Of a DNA stretch of 64,000 bases, positions 1 to 9,056 are shown piece by piece. The notes under the pieces are model-generated. The model had not been told where the DNA came from. It made no database searches and was given only the letters and a program-made list of their open reading frames with translations. The translations under genes and the position numbers were made by a program. Origin of the DNA: Methanocella_A sp049676595 (lineage in GTDB: Archaea; Halobacteriota; Methanocellia; Methanocellales; Methanocellaceae); the NCBI RefSeq assembly GCF_049676595.1, contig NZ_CP187259.1, forward strand, positions 1,426,001 to 1,490,000, given 5' to 3'. How positions within the stretch are numbered: the stretch's first letter is position 1; the number at the start of each line of letters is the position of its first letter.

Positions 1-121
1 ACTTGCTCTTATCGACTGCGGGCATGCCCAGGAATTTATCCGGGGTCCTGAAAGGCTCCGCCGGATACCGGGAAGTTACAACGCCCTTTTTGAGGAAGCC
101 TGATTTGATAACGTCGAACAT
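1..121 (-). CDS. HyfH/NuoI-like ferredoxin subunit, 5' part only
   Basis: Only the first 40 codons are inside the window (start ATG at 119-121; the gene runs off the left edge). The visible protein begins MFDVIKSGFLKKGVVTSRYP, a start typical of the HyfH/HycF/NuoI iron-sulfur subunits that carry two [4Fe-4S] clusters and link the soluble arm to the membrane arm of complex-I-like enzymes. The cluster cysteines are not in the visible part. It begins 8 bases after the stop of the HyfG-like gene and so is the next gene of the same operon. Identity rests on the N-terminus and on gene order. Confidence 0.7.
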   Translation of the reverse strand, partial: MFDVIKSGFLKKGVVTSRYPAEPFRTPDKFLGMPAVDKSK

Positions 122-129
122 TTTTTCAC

Positions 130-1704
130 CTACAGATCGTTGCCCGAGTAGGACAGGTTAAAGCTCTTGTTCACCAGCGGGAAGTCCGGTACGATGTTGC
201 CCGGGGTAGCTATTTCCATGGCAAGCCAGTTACAAAACGAAGGGTCCCTGATCTTGTGCCTGAAGGGCTTGTTGCCGTCGCCCGACAGTATCCAGTGGAG
301 AAGCTCTCCTCTCGGGGCCTCGACCAGGCTGATCCCGATCTTGCCCGGGGGGATGTCGGGGACTGCTGCCCTGATATCCCCGGCGGGCAGTTTATCCAGC
401 GCCTGTTCGATCAGGCTCATAGATTCGTAGATCTCCCCTATCTTTACCTGCATGCGGGCGTTAACGTCACCCTCTTTTAGCATGTGTACAGCAAAGTTCA
501 GATCACCATATGCTGCGTACGGGTGGTCCCGCCGCACGTCCCGGTTGACGCCGCTTGCCCTGGCTCCGGGCCCCACTACATTGAGGTTGACAGCTGCTTC
601 GAGAGGAAGCCTGCCTGTCGTCTCCGTCCTGTCCAGGATAGACGGCTGGCCGTTGACCAGGTCTACGAAATCTTTGAAGTCGAGCTTGGCCTTGACTATC
701 GCAGTCCTGATCTCCTGGATGTCGTCCTTTGTCAGGTCCTGCCGCACTCCTCCGATTTTATTGACTGATCGCAGCAGCCTGCTGCCAGTGATGCGCTCGT
801 TCAGTTGCAGCATCCGTTCCCTTAAAATGTATGCATGCTGGGCGCCTACATTATATGCGGTGTCAAGGGATATGCCGCCAGCGTCGCCGAGGTGGTTGTA
901 GATGCGCTCCATCTCGAGGAACACGGTCCGTATGTACCGGGCTCTGTCGGGCACCTCTACGTCTGCAAGTTGTTCCACCGTCTGGCAGTAGGCTGTCGAG
1001 TGAGCCATGCCGTTGTCCCCGGAGATACGCTCGGACAGGAACACGCCTTTATCATAAGTCATGCCTTCGGAGATCTTTTCAATACCCTTGTGCACGTAGC
1101 CCATGCGGATCTCCAGGTTGAGGACCGGTTCCCCGGCTACGCTGAAGCGGAAGTGGCCGGGCTCGATGACGCCCGCGTGTACCGGGCCTACTGGTATTTC
1201 GAAGACGCCTTGGCCCTCCACCCTGTGGTAAGGGTATTCAGTAGCCACCTTTTCAGGCCTGCCTTTGGTGTCCTTTCGCAGGGGATGGTAGTCCTCGGGC
1301 CAGGTATCGTACAGCACCAGCGGCCGGAGGTCCGGGTGCCCGACAGGGGTCAGCCCAAACATATCCGAAATTTCCCTCTCGAACCAGTTAGCCGAGTAGA
1401 TCATGGGCGTCAGGGACTGGAAGGTACCGGGAGATTCAGGTATTTCCGCTTCGATGTTGACGATCAGGTTCTTCGAGGCTATGGGCATCACCGCATACAT
1501 CGTGTACCCGCCGGTAACCTGCCTGGTGTCCGCCACATGCAAGGTGGCCAGGGTGGCCCCGTATCTCTTCGCCACGAAAGAGGCCACGTAGGGAAGGGCG
1601 TCTTTGCCAGCCCTGACAAAGACGTTGTTTCCGACATCGTGGGCCGATGCCATCTCTGCGCCGAAAGCGGCGGTAATCTCGTTGGTGATGTTTTTCGTCG
1701 TCAT
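130..1704 (-). CDS. HyfG/HycE-like large subunit without Ni ligands (NuoC-NuoD fusion, Ehr type)
   Basis: Encodes 524 residues. Residues about 1-160 form a NuoC-like domain (conserved HPDLRPLVLYDTWPEDYHPL) and the rest is NuoD/[NiFe]-hydrogenase large-subunit-like. In group 4 hydrogenases nickel is bound by two CxxC pairs. Here the first site reads SERISGDNGMAHSTAY where HycE-type enzymes have RVCGIC, and the C-terminal site reads NLSYSGND where they have DPCYSCTD. All four cysteines are gone, and only two unrelated cysteines remain in the protein. The fold and context are kept, so this is probably the catalytic-arm subunit of an energy-converting-hydrogenase-related (Ehr) complex that cannot hold a NiFe centre. 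Its ATG overlaps the upstream hyfF-like stop (ATGA), with GGAGG just before it. Confidence 0.9.
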   Translation of the reverse strand: MTTKNITNEITAAFGAEMASAHDVGNNVFVRAGKDALPYVASFVAKRYGATLATLHVADTRQVTGGYTMYAVMPIASKNLIVNIEAEIPESPGTFQSLTPMIYSANWFEREISDMFGLTPVGHPDLRPLVLYDTWPEDYHPLRKDTKGRPEKVATEYPYHRVEGQGVFEIPVGPVHAGVIEPGHFRFSVAGEPVLNLEIRMGYVHKGIEKISEGMTYDKGVFLSERISGDNGMAHSTAYCQTVEQLADVEVPDRARYIRTVFLEMERIYNHLGDAGGISLDTAYNVGAQHAYILRERMLQLNERITGSRLLRSVNKIGGVRQDLTKDDIQEIRTAIVKAKLDFKDFVDLVNGQPSILDRTETTGRLPLEAAVNLNVVGPGARASGVNRDVRRDHPYAAYGDLNFAVHMLKEGDVNARMQVKIGEIYESMSLIEQALDKLPAGDIRAAVPDIPPGKIGISLVEAPRGELLHWILSGDGNKPFRHKIRDPSFCNWLAMEIATPGNIVPDFPLVNKSFNLSYSGNDL

Positions 1705-3164
1705 ACGGAACCTCCGAAGATGGCCACTATCTGAGACAGCAGGTCGCTGAGCGCCAGCGGAACATAGATCCCCAGGGCCAGCGTTGCCAGCAGCAGCACG
1801 GCCATGACGCCCAGGCCGAGATAGTTGGGCTCTCCCTTGATCATGCCTGCGGCAGGCTCCCCAAAGGCCATCCTGCCCACGTGGTACATGAAGCCGGCGA
1901 AGATGACCACCAGCAGGAGCAGGTACAGGATGCTCACGATCAGGTTGCCCTGGGTGATGCCCGCTATCAGGATGATGATCTCGCTGATGAAGATGCTGAA
2001 CGGGGGCGAGCCCGTGATGGCCAGGCTACCGGCCACGAAGAAGATGGCTGTCCAGGGCATCAGCGTAGCTATGCCTTTTACTTCGTCGATGTTCTTGGTC
2101 TTGAACTTCAGCAGGATGTTCCCGGCTCCGAAGAACATGAGTGACTTGGTTATGGCGTGGTTGAGAATGTGCAGCAGTGCCCCGAAGATGCCCACTGCGC
2201 CGCCTATGCCGAAGCCTATTGCGATGATGCCCATGTGCTCGATACTTGAGTACGCCAGCAGCCGCTTGTAGTCCTTCTGGATGATGATGAAGGCGGCTGC
2301 GGCCGCGAGCGATAGCAGGCCGAAGACGATCAGCAGCGTCCCGGAGAAGCCGGGACCGAGGGCGTTAGTCGTGATGATGTGGTAGCGCAGGATGCCGTAC
2401 ATGGCGCAGTTCAGCAGCACTCCCGAGAGGAGGCCGCTGATCGGCGTAGGCGCCTCGCTGTGGGCATCGGGCAGCCAGGTGTGCATCGGGGCGAAGCCTA
2501 CCTTGGTGCCGTAGCCGATGATCACGAGGATGAAAGCGATCTTTAGCAGCGTGGGGTCGAGGCTCTTCGCCTTTTCTGCGAGCATCGGCCAGCTAAGCGC
2601 TTCTGCGGATTCTCCCATCGCGTCGACCGACGAGGCGTAGAGCAGGATTGTGCCCAGCAGCGCCAGCGTAATGCCGACGGAGCAGATGATGATGTATTTC
2701 CAGGCCGCTTCCACCGACGTATCCTTGTTGTAGAAGCCGACCAGGAAGGCGGATGCCAGCGTGGTAGCCTCTATTGCAATCCACATGATGCCCAGGTTGC
2801 TGGAGATGCAGACCAGCAGCATGGTGAAGATGAACACGTGGAAGAGCGTGAAGTAGTACTGCAGCTTGCCCAGGTCTAGCTTCTTCTCCTCGTACTCATG
2901 GCCAAGGTAGCCTATCGAGTAGATTGCCGCAGCCAGCCCGATGAAGGAGATGATGACGAGCATGTAGGCGCTCAGTGCGTCCACATACCACAGGCCCGCG
3001 GAAACCGGGCCCTGAGTAAAGACTGTGTACGCGAGATAGGCGCAGCCCGCCAGTATAGCGATCGCTCCCAGCGTGCTTACTGTCTCTACCGCCCGCTTGT
3101 GCTTGATCAGGTAACACAGAGCGGCTGTTATCAGGGGTATGATCAGGAGGGCTTCGATGATCAA
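1701..3164 (-). CDS. HyfF-like antiporter-type membrane subunit (NuoL/M/N family)
   Basis: A 487-residue polytopic membrane protein of the proton-translocating NuoL/M/N and Mrp antiporter family, closest in length and context to HyfF of hydrogenase-4-like complexes. The central part holds the usual family signatures, including the HTWLPDAHSEAPTPISGLLS segment near residue 230 and the lysine-containing helix around KDYKRLLAYSSIEHMG. The start is TTG at 3162-3164, preceded by a strong AGGAGG (complement of 3173-3178) and overlapping the TGA of the HyfE-like gene. It should form one of the ion-pumping modules of the membrane arm. Confidence 0.88.
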   Translation of the reverse strand: MIIEALLIIPLITAALCYLIKHKRAVETVSTLGAIAILAGCAYLAYTVFTQGPVSAGLWYVDALSAYMLVIISFIGLAAAIYSIGYLGHEYEEKKLDLGKLQYYFTLFHVFIFTMLLVCISSNLGIMWIAIEATTLASAFLVGFYNKDTSVEAAWKYIIICSVGITLALLGTILLYASSVDAMGESAEALSWPMLAEKAKSLDPTLLKIAFILVIIGYGTKVGFAPMHTWLPDAHSEAPTPISGLLSGVLLNCAMYGILRYHIITTNALGPGFSGTLLIVFGLLSLAAAAAFIIIQKDYKRLLAYSSIEHMGIIAIGFGIGGAVGIFGALLHILNHAITKSLMFFGAGNILLKFKTKNIDEVKGIATLMPWTAIFFVAGSLAITGSPPFSIFISEIIILIAGITQGNLIVSILYLLLLVVIFAGFMYHVGRMAFGEPAAGMIKGEPNYLGLGVMAVLLLATLALGIYVPLALSDLLSQIVAIFGGSV

Positions 3165-3823
3165 TCTCTCAGCCTCCTGAGGATGCCCGTATCAACCGTA
3201 TCGAACGTCCGGTTGATCTGGAAGGCGAAGATGCCCATGATGAGCACGCCAACCAGGATATCGAAGAAGACGCCTAGCTCCACGATGAGGGGCATGCCGT
3301 ACGAGGTAGAGATAGCCGCCAGGAACAGCCCGTTCTCCATGACCATCAGGCCCATGATCTGGGTGATCGCCTTTCTGCGGCTGATCATGATGAAGAAGCC
3401 GATGAGTACGACGGCTATTGAGATAGCAAGGCAGTTCTTAGTGATGGCGCTGCCGTGGGCGATGATCGGCTCGGTGATGAAGTACGAGATAATGGCGAGG
3501 CCGCCCGCGACCAGCAGCGACGCCGGGACGTTAAGCATCATCTCCACTTCCTTGTTGACGTTGATGCGGTTCATCGTGTACTCGAGGAACCGGGGGATGA
3601 CGAACGCTTTGATGACGATGGTCAGCGCCGCGACCAGATATATGTGCGGGCTGTTGGTGAAGTAAGCTACGGCAGCTCCAAGCAGTCCCAGCGCCAGCGA
3701 CTGTATCGCGTAGGTGTTGACCCACGGGTGCAGGCGGGTGTGGGCGACGATGACGAACGTCGTCAGGAAAATGATGACGGCGAGGCCGTTGATGATGTTG
3801 TTGCCTATGGATATGTCAACCAT
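3161..3823 (-). CDS. HyfE-like membrane subunit
   Basis: A 220-residue hydrophobic protein with about seven predicted membrane segments. Length, charge pattern and position between the HyfC- and HyfF-like genes fit HyfE, a subunit of hydrogenase-4-type complexes whose N-terminal part is NuoK/MrpC-like. The ATG at 3821-3823 lies 9 bases after the HyfC-like stop, and the gene overlaps the next start by four bases. No catalytic motif is expected. Confidence 0.8.
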   Translation of the reverse strand: MVDISIGNNIINGLAVIIFLTTFVIVAHTRLHPWVNTYAIQSLALGLLGAAVAYFTNSPHIYLVAALTIVIKAFVIPRFLEYTMNRINVNKEVEMMLNVPASLLVAGGLAIISYFITEPIIAHGSAITKNCLAISIAVVLIGFFIMISRRKAITQIMGLMVMENGLFLAAISTSYGMPLIVELGVFFDILVGVLIMGIFAFQINRTFDTVDTGILRRLRD

Positions 3824-3832
3824 GTGAAACCC

Positions 3833-4774
3833 TCACAGTATGTAGAACGACATTACGGCCAGCAGCGCGAGCGTGAACGATACGGTCAGCAGATTCGGCA
3901 GGCGGAACAGCCGCAGCTTAGCCATGCAGGACTCGATGTAGGCGATGGCAGCTACCATGATCAGAATCTTTACCAGCAGCGCGACCAGCCCTATGACCAG
4001 GCCTGCTACTGTCATGCCAGTGGCTATGCCCCACGGCAGGAAAACGTTGGCCAGGATCGTGAGGAACAGCGCCAGCTTGGTCATCGAGGACAGCTCCATC
4101 AATGCCAGCTGTTTGCCCGAGTACTCCAGGATCATGCCTTCGTGGATCATGGTGAGCTCCAGGTGAGTGGCAGGATTATCGACGGGGACGCGGGCATTCT
4201 CGGCCAGCGTGACGATGAAGAGCGCCGCAAACGCTAGGAACAGCGAAGGCCGGATCAGCTCCAGGCCGTTGACGGACAGCTGGTAGGAGATGTCTCCCAG
4301 GCTGGTCGTACCCGCTATCAGGGCCATCGTGAAGATGGCGAGGAGCATCGTCGGCTCTGCAATCGCCGAGACCGTCATCTCACGGCTGCTGCCCATGCCT
4401 CCGAAAGCGCTGCCGGTGTCCAGGGCCGACAGCGCCATGAAAAAGCGCATCATGGCCAGCATGTACACGACGACGATCAGGTCGCCCATGAAGCTCAGTG
4501 AGGTCGTCGAGAGCACCGGGACCATGAGGACGGCTACCAGCACGGCTGCCATGCAGACGTAGGGCGTCAGGTGGAACACCCACGAAGCGTTACTGGAGAC
4601 GACGGAGTCTTTGCGGAAAAGCTTGGCCAGGTCGTAGTACGGCTGGATAATGCTCGGGCCCTTCCGGCTCTGCATCAGCGCCTTGAGCTTTCTGATCACT
4701 CCGGTGATCAGGGGCGAGATAGCCACGATGAAGGCCGACTGAATGAGGATAAGGGCGATTTGTACCGGTTCCAT
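3833..4774 (-). CDS. HyfC/HycD/NuoH-like membrane subunit
   Basis: A 313-residue membrane protein of the NuoH family, the subunit that docks the soluble arm and forms the entrance of the proton path. Near residue 36 it has SRKGPSIIQPYYDLAKLF, the conserved RxGP...QP..D..KL loop of this family, and a second conserved loop reads MIHEGMILEYSGKQLALME. The ATG has a GGTGATCCC ribosome site, and the spacing to the HyfB-like gene is four bases. It is part of the complex encoded across 1-6788. Confidence 0.9.
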   Translation of the reverse strand: MEPVQIALILIQSAFIVAISPLITGVIRKLKALMQSRKGPSIIQPYYDLAKLFRKDSVVSSNASWVFHLTPYVCMAAVLVAVLMVPVLSTTSLSFMGDLIVVVYMLAMMRFFMALSALDTGSAFGGMGSSREMTVSAIAEPTMLLAIFTMALIAGTTSLGDISYQLSVNGLELIRPSLFLAFAALFIVTLAENARVPVDNPATHLELTMIHEGMILEYSGKQLALMELSSMTKLALFLTILANVFLPWGIATGMTVAGLVIGLVALLVKILIMVAAIAYIESCMAKLRLFRLPNLLTVSFTLALLAVMSFYIL

Positions 4775-4778
4775 GGGA

Positions 4779-6788
4779 TCACCTGAAAATGATCAGGAGC
4801 AGTACCAGCGTGATGAAGATGTACGTCAGGTACGCCTGAATGCTGCCTGTCTGGATGAAGCTCAGCCGCCGGGCAGCCTTGACCGTGAAGTCAGCCACGG
4901 GGTTGTACAGGTACTTCTCGAAGACCGGCTCGGTATGGTCCGCGTACGTCAGCTCCTTGCTGATGTACGGGGAAGCCGTCGGCCTTGCTACCAGCTCCTT
5001 GCTGGGCCGGTATATGGCGCTGAAGATCATGTTGATCGACTTAGCATAAGCAGTGCCCGTGTACTCGTTCCTGGGAGAGAGCTGCGTACCGCAGTCCCAG
5101 GTATCTCCCTGCACGATCCGCCTCTTGCCACCATAGTACCTGGTGATCAGGTATATTGCCGGCAGCATTACGACCAGGAGAGCGCCAATCATGACCGGAG
5201 ACATGCTTGAGAACGATGTGGCTACCGGTTTCATGACAATGCCGTACGTCATCTTTGAGGCCACGCTGGCGCCCGTGATGGTTGAGGTGACACCATCGAT
5301 GGCCGGGACAATATAGATCGAGAGAACTCCTGTCAGCACGCACAGCACTGCCAGGATTGCCATGCCGGCGAGCATCGTCGGGGGCACGTCCTTCGCCTCT
5401 GCTGCGTGCTCCGACCGGGGCGCCGCCAGGAAGGCGATACCGTAAGCCCTGACAAAGCAGGCCGCCGCAAGGGCGCCCGTGAGCGCGAGCATGCCTATGG
5501 TGACCGGGATGAGGATTTTCACGATCATTTCCGGGAAGTTGAACGAGAGCAGCAGCGACTGAAAGATCAGCCATTCGCTCACGAAGCCGTTCAGCGGCGG
5601 AATAGCCGAGATCGACAGGGCGCCGACAAAGAAGAAGACGCCCGTCCAGGGCATGCGCTTAGCCAGGCCTCCCATGAGCTCGATGCTTTTAGTGTGGACC
5701 GCGTAGATGATCGAGCCCGCTCCCATGAACAGCAGCGCCTTGAACAGCGAGTGGTTGAACGAGTGGAACAGCGCCCCGATGAGCGCGAGCGCCGCGAGCT
5801 CTTTGAGGCCGTAGCTGGTGAAGACCATGGAAGCCCCGATCGCTATCAGGATAATGCCGATATTTTCGACTGTGGAATAAGCGAGCAGGCGCTTCAGGTC
5901 TGTCTCGTTCAGCGCGAACAGGACGCCCAGCACCGCGGACAGCGACGCCACGAGCAGCACCAGCAAGCCCCACCACGTGTCGGCCACGCCCAGGAACTCG
6001 AAGATGCACCGGATGAGCATGAAAATGGCCGTCTTGACCATCACGCCCGACATCAGCGCCGATACGTTGCTGGGGGCCGCCGGGTGCGCGTATGGCAGCC
6101 AGACGTGCAGCGGCATGATGCCGGCCTTGGTGCCGAAGCCTATGAGGAACAGCAAGAAGGCGATGCTTTTCACCATGTCCGGCAGCGCCTCTCCGGCGCC
6201 CTTAAATGAGGCAAAGTCAAAAGAGCCGGTGGTCGAAGCCAGCAGCAGGAATCCGACCGTGATGAAGGCCGTGCCGAGGTGGGTCATGACGATGTAGAGG
6301 AAGCCGGCGCTGACCGCCTCGCTCTTCCTGTTCTCGTACACGACCAGCAGGTACGACAGGATAGACATGACTTCCCACACGACCAGAAACTGTATCGCGT
6401 TACCCGCCGTGACGACCAGCATCATCGAGAGCAGAAAGAGGTTGAAGATCGCACCGAGCAGCCCGATGCTATATTTTCCCGTGTATTCCCGGGAATACCC
6501 GACGGAGTATATCGAGACTGCAAAGCCCACTACCGAGATCGATAGCAGGAAGAATGCGCTCAGCGGGTCCACGGTGAAGGACACTTCACCGAACGGAGTA
6601 TATGCCGGGAGTGCCATGCGGAGCTCTGAGCCCAGGAGCACGCTGGCCGATAGAACCGCACCAACCAGGGCTGTAACTGCCGCGGCACCGAACGCCACGT
6701 GAGCACAATACTTATTTCTTCGCAGTACGACGGCGCCTGCCGCACCTATCAGGGACGTCAGGACGAGCGCTGCAAACAGGTATTCCAT
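4779..6788 (-). CDS. HyfB-like large antiporter-type membrane subunit
   Basis: A NuoL/HyfB/HycC-type proton-translocating subunit of 669 residues. The typical family core is present (YAHPAAPSNVSALMSGVMVK and NETDLKRLLAYSTVENIGII), with about 14-16 membrane segments and a cytosolic stretch near residues 560-620 before a last helix. The ATG at 6786-6788 was chosen over an in-frame GTG at 6794 because GGTGAAG precedes the ATG. This is the first gene of the leftward operon HyfB-C-E-F-G-H. The gene set is that of a hydrogenase-4/formate-hydrogenlyase membrane arm, but see the large subunit for the missing nickel site. Confidence 0.9.
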   Translation of the reverse strand: MEYLFAALVLTSLIGAAGAVVLRRNKYCAHVAFGAAAVTALVGAVLSASVLLGSELRMALPAYTPFGEVSFTVDPLSAFFLLSISVVGFAVSIYSVGYSREYTGKYSIGLLGAIFNLFLLSMMLVVTAGNAIQFLVVWEVMSILSYLLVVYENRKSEAVSAGFLYIVMTHLGTAFITVGFLLLASTTGSFDFASFKGAGEALPDMVKSIAFLLFLIGFGTKAGIMPLHVWLPYAHPAAPSNVSALMSGVMVKTAIFMLIRCIFEFLGVADTWWGLLVLLVASLSAVLGVLFALNETDLKRLLAYSTVENIGIILIAIGASMVFTSYGLKELAALALIGALFHSFNHSLFKALLFMGAGSIIYAVHTKSIELMGGLAKRMPWTGVFFFVGALSISAIPPLNGFVSEWLIFQSLLLSFNFPEMIVKILIPVTIGMLALTGALAAACFVRAYGIAFLAAPRSEHAAEAKDVPPTMLAGMAILAVLCVLTGVLSIYIVPAIDGVTSTITGASVASKMTYGIVMKPVATSFSSMSPVMIGALLVVMLPAIYLITRYYGGKRRIVQGDTWDCGTQLSPRNEYTGTAYAKSINMIFSAIYRPSKELVARPTASPYISKELTYADHTEPVFEKYLYNPVADFTVKAARRLSFIQTGSIQAYLTYIFITLVLLLIIFR

Positions 6789-6794
6789 CTTCAC

Positions 6795-7323
6795 CTGTAC
6801 GCGCCTCCTTTCGACGATTTGATAAACAATCCGTGAATTGGTCTCGTTTTAAGGACCCCACCTAGTGAGTCCCTAAGATTCCGCTTTCCGGCATAAATCT
6901 TTCGTATAAGGCAACTATTTGCCTAAAGGCTTAGTGTATGAAGGTATCCCGGATAAATGATAATTATTAATAATTAAAATATTGTTACCTTATCCTGAGC
7001 AGACGCATCACCATACATAACATAATATATTGTGTATTATACGCCTGGCGACTAACCGCATAACTTATAATAGATTGTAATTATATAACTCCTGTTTATC
7101 TGCTCTTGACTGTTCCTTATACTGGTGCCTGCTGGATAAAAAAAGACTGACAATATACACTTATCAGTTATTAAGGTATCGCACATTTACTGATGGAAGC
7201 GTATTCAAATGGCCACATTTATTTTTTATAAGTAAACATTTATATAACACTTACAAAATTAGTCTCAAAAGAGAAAATTTATATAAGGTAGCGGAGTGAA
7301 AAGATAAGCTAGAGGCGGTATAT
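6795..7323. promoter_or_regulatory. divergent, AT-rich control region between the Ehr-type and frh operons
   Basis: 529 bases without a gene, much richer in A/T than its surroundings. It contains AGGCAA-CTAT-TTGCCT (6909-6924, perfect 6-bp arms) and the perfectly self-complementary TAATTATTAATAATTA (6961-6976). Several TATA-like stretches follow: TATAAGTAAACATTTATA near 7229-7246 and TTTATATAAG at 7278-7287. Both operons read outward from it. The palindromes look like operator sites, but no regulator is identified. Confidence 0.6.
7278..7287 (+). promoter_or_regulatory. TATA box of frhADGB
   Basis: TTTATATAAG fits an archaeal TATA box. Transcription would be expected to begin about 25 bases downstream, close to 7310, just ahead of the ribosome site GAGGCGGT (7312-7319) and the TTG start at 7324. 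The predicted leader is therefore very short. A second, upstream TATA-like stretch lies near 7229-7246. Confidence 0.6.
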
Positions 7324-8577
7324 TTGAGTCAAACAGTAGTAGTATCACCGACAACTCGACACGAAGGACACGCCAAGTTAGTCCTTGAAGTTGATGACAA
7401 CGGGATCGTTACTCAGGGTAACTACCTGAGCACTACTCCCGTCAGAGGATTTGAAAAGTTTATAACCGGAAAGCCAATGGAGTTCGCTCCTGTTGCATCG
7501 TCCAGGTTCTGCGGCATCTGCCCCATTACCCACGCCAGCGCGTCGACTGATGCGCTCGACAGGGCACTCGGCATCACCCCGCCCAAGGACGGCGTTGTGC
7601 TGAAGCACCTGTGCAACATGGGCAACAAGCTCCACAGCCACCCCCTCCACAACCTACTACTGCTCCCGGACTTCTTTAAGGCAGACCCGAACGGCCAGCT
7701 CGCAGCGACCGTGAGGATCCAGAAAATGAGGAAGATCGGACAGGCAATAGTAGACATCACCGGTGGAGAAGCTATCCACGCCCCGAACATCAGGGTCGGC
7801 GGTATGCAGCACAACATCTCCGAGGCTGCCAAGAGGAAGATCCTCGAGATGCTGAAGGAATACGAGCCGATCATGAAGGAACAGAACGAGGCTATGCTCA
7901 ACGCGTTCAAGAACTCCGACGTCCCCAAGACCCTCGGTGTCCACAACAACGAGCTCATGGCCACTGACCTGCACTACGGCAACGCAGACCTTTTCGAGCA
8001 GGAGTACTTCTACAGGTTCACGGAGATCACCCCGAGATCCTGGTACCCCAAGGCAGAGGTCGGCGAGGAAGCCTGCGGCACTGCACCCCTCATCGGCGGC
8101 AAGGCAGTCGAAGGCGGCCCGAAGGCAAGGATGACCAGGTTCGCAGGGTTCGGCGCGAAGGACTGCTTCGGCTTCGACCCCAAGGGCGCAATGGCCATCA
8201 ACATCGCAAGACAGATGGAGATACCCTTAACCCTCGCAAAGGCAAGGGAACTCGCAACCCAGCTTGACACCACCAAGCCCACCCTGAACAAGCCACCCGA
8301 GTCGGGCGGCGACGGCCAGAGGCTCGGTGTCGGACCCCAGGAAGCCCCCAGAGGTGTCAATGTCCACACCGCCAAGGTCAAGGACGGCAAGGTCACCTAC
8401 TACAACTGTCTGGTAGCCACCACGTGGAACATCCTGACAGTCGGCAAGGCTTGCGAAGGCCAGCACTACAAGTGGGCAGAACATGTTGTCAGGGCTTACG
8501 ACCCCTGCGTCTCCTGTTCGACACACATGATTGTGATCGACGAGGAAGGCCAGCTCGTAGCCGAGGGCAACATATGA
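7324..8577 (+). CDS. frhA: coenzyme F420-reducing [NiFe]-hydrogenase, alpha (large) subunit
   Basis: A 417-residue large subunit that splits H2 at the NiFe centre. Both metal-binding motifs are intact: RFCGICPITH with Cys63 and Cys66, and DPCVSCSTH with Cys395 and Cys398. The 16 residues after His401 are the C-terminal tail normally removed by the FrhD protease. There is no in-frame selenocysteine codon. The start is TTG at 7324, supported by GAGGCGGT. The product acts with FrhG and FrhB to reduce F420 with H2, supplying F420H2 for methanogenesis. The stop overlaps the frhD start (ATGA). Confidence 0.97.
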   Translation: MSQTVVVSPTTRHEGHAKLVLEVDDNGIVTQGNYLSTTPVRGFEKFITGKPMEFAPVASSRFCGICPITHASASTDALDRALGITPPKDGVVLKHLCNMGNKLHSHPLHNLLLLPDFFKADPNGQLAATVRIQKMRKIGQAIVDITGGEAIHAPNIRVGGMQHNISEAAKRKILEMLKEYEPIMKEQNEAMLNAFKNSDVPKTLGVHNNELMATDLHYGNADLFEQEYFYRFTEITPRSWYPKAEVGEEACGTAPLIGGKAVEGGPKARMTRFAGFGAKDCFGFDPKGAMAINIARQMEIPLTLAKARELATQLDTTKPTLNKPPESGGDGQRLGVGPQEAPRGVNVHTAKVKDGKVTYYNCLVATTWNILTVGKACEGQHYKWAEHVVRAYDPCVSCSTHMIVIDEEGQLVAEGNI

Positions 8578-9056
8578 TGTTGGAACAGGAAACCTTAGTA
8601 GTTGGCTGCGGCAACGTCCTCTTTCAGGATGACGGATTTGGTCCGCGAGTAGCCGAGGAACTCTCCAAATACGAGTTACCGCCTGGCATAAGGGTCATCG
8701 ATGCAGGTACGGGCGCACCGCACCTCATCTTTACCCTTCTCGACGAGACCTGCAAGAACCTGATAATCCTGGACTGCATCGACTGGAAAGCAAAACCCGG
8801 TTCGCTGCGTAAGTTCACGGTGGATGAGCTGCCTAAGGGAAAATTTCAGGATGCCCACAACTGGACTCTGTCCGAACCATTGCACGCAATTAAGGACAAG
8901 GTCAACATCGTGGTCATCGGATGTCAGCCGGCGAAGGTTTCTGAACCTGATATTGTCTGGGAACTCACCGAGGAAGTAGAAAAAGCGATTCCCCAGGCCA
9001 TCAGAATGGTATTCGAAGAGCTAGGGATCGACTATGGGAATATTCGACAAAGTTAA
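8574..9056 (+). CDS. frhD: F420-reducing hydrogenase maturation protease
   Basis: 160 residues of the HycI/HoxM-type hydrogenase endopeptidase family, which clips the C-terminus of the large subunit after nickel insertion. The N-terminus shows the family pattern GCGNVLFQDDGFG, with an acidic residue that probes nickel, and a later IDAGTGAPHL segment. The start at 8574 (ATGATG) overlaps the frhA stop; longer readings upstream lie inside frhA and are ignored. The last 23 bases overlap frhG. The order frhA-D-G-B is the usual one in methanogens. Confidence 0.93.
   Translation: MMLEQETLVVGCGNVLFQDDGFGPRVAEELSKYELPPGIRVIDAGTGAPHLIFTLLDETCKNLIILDCIDWKAKPGSLRKFTVDELPKGKFQDAHNWTLSEPLHAIKDKVNIVVIGCQPAKVSEPDIVWELTEEVEKAIPQAIRMVFEELGIDYGNIRQS

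Noticed and set aside
130..6788. Calling the leftward operon a hydrogenase-4 or formate hydrogenlyase
   Set aside because: The large subunit cannot hold nickel because all four cysteines are replaced, so hydrogenase activity is not supported.
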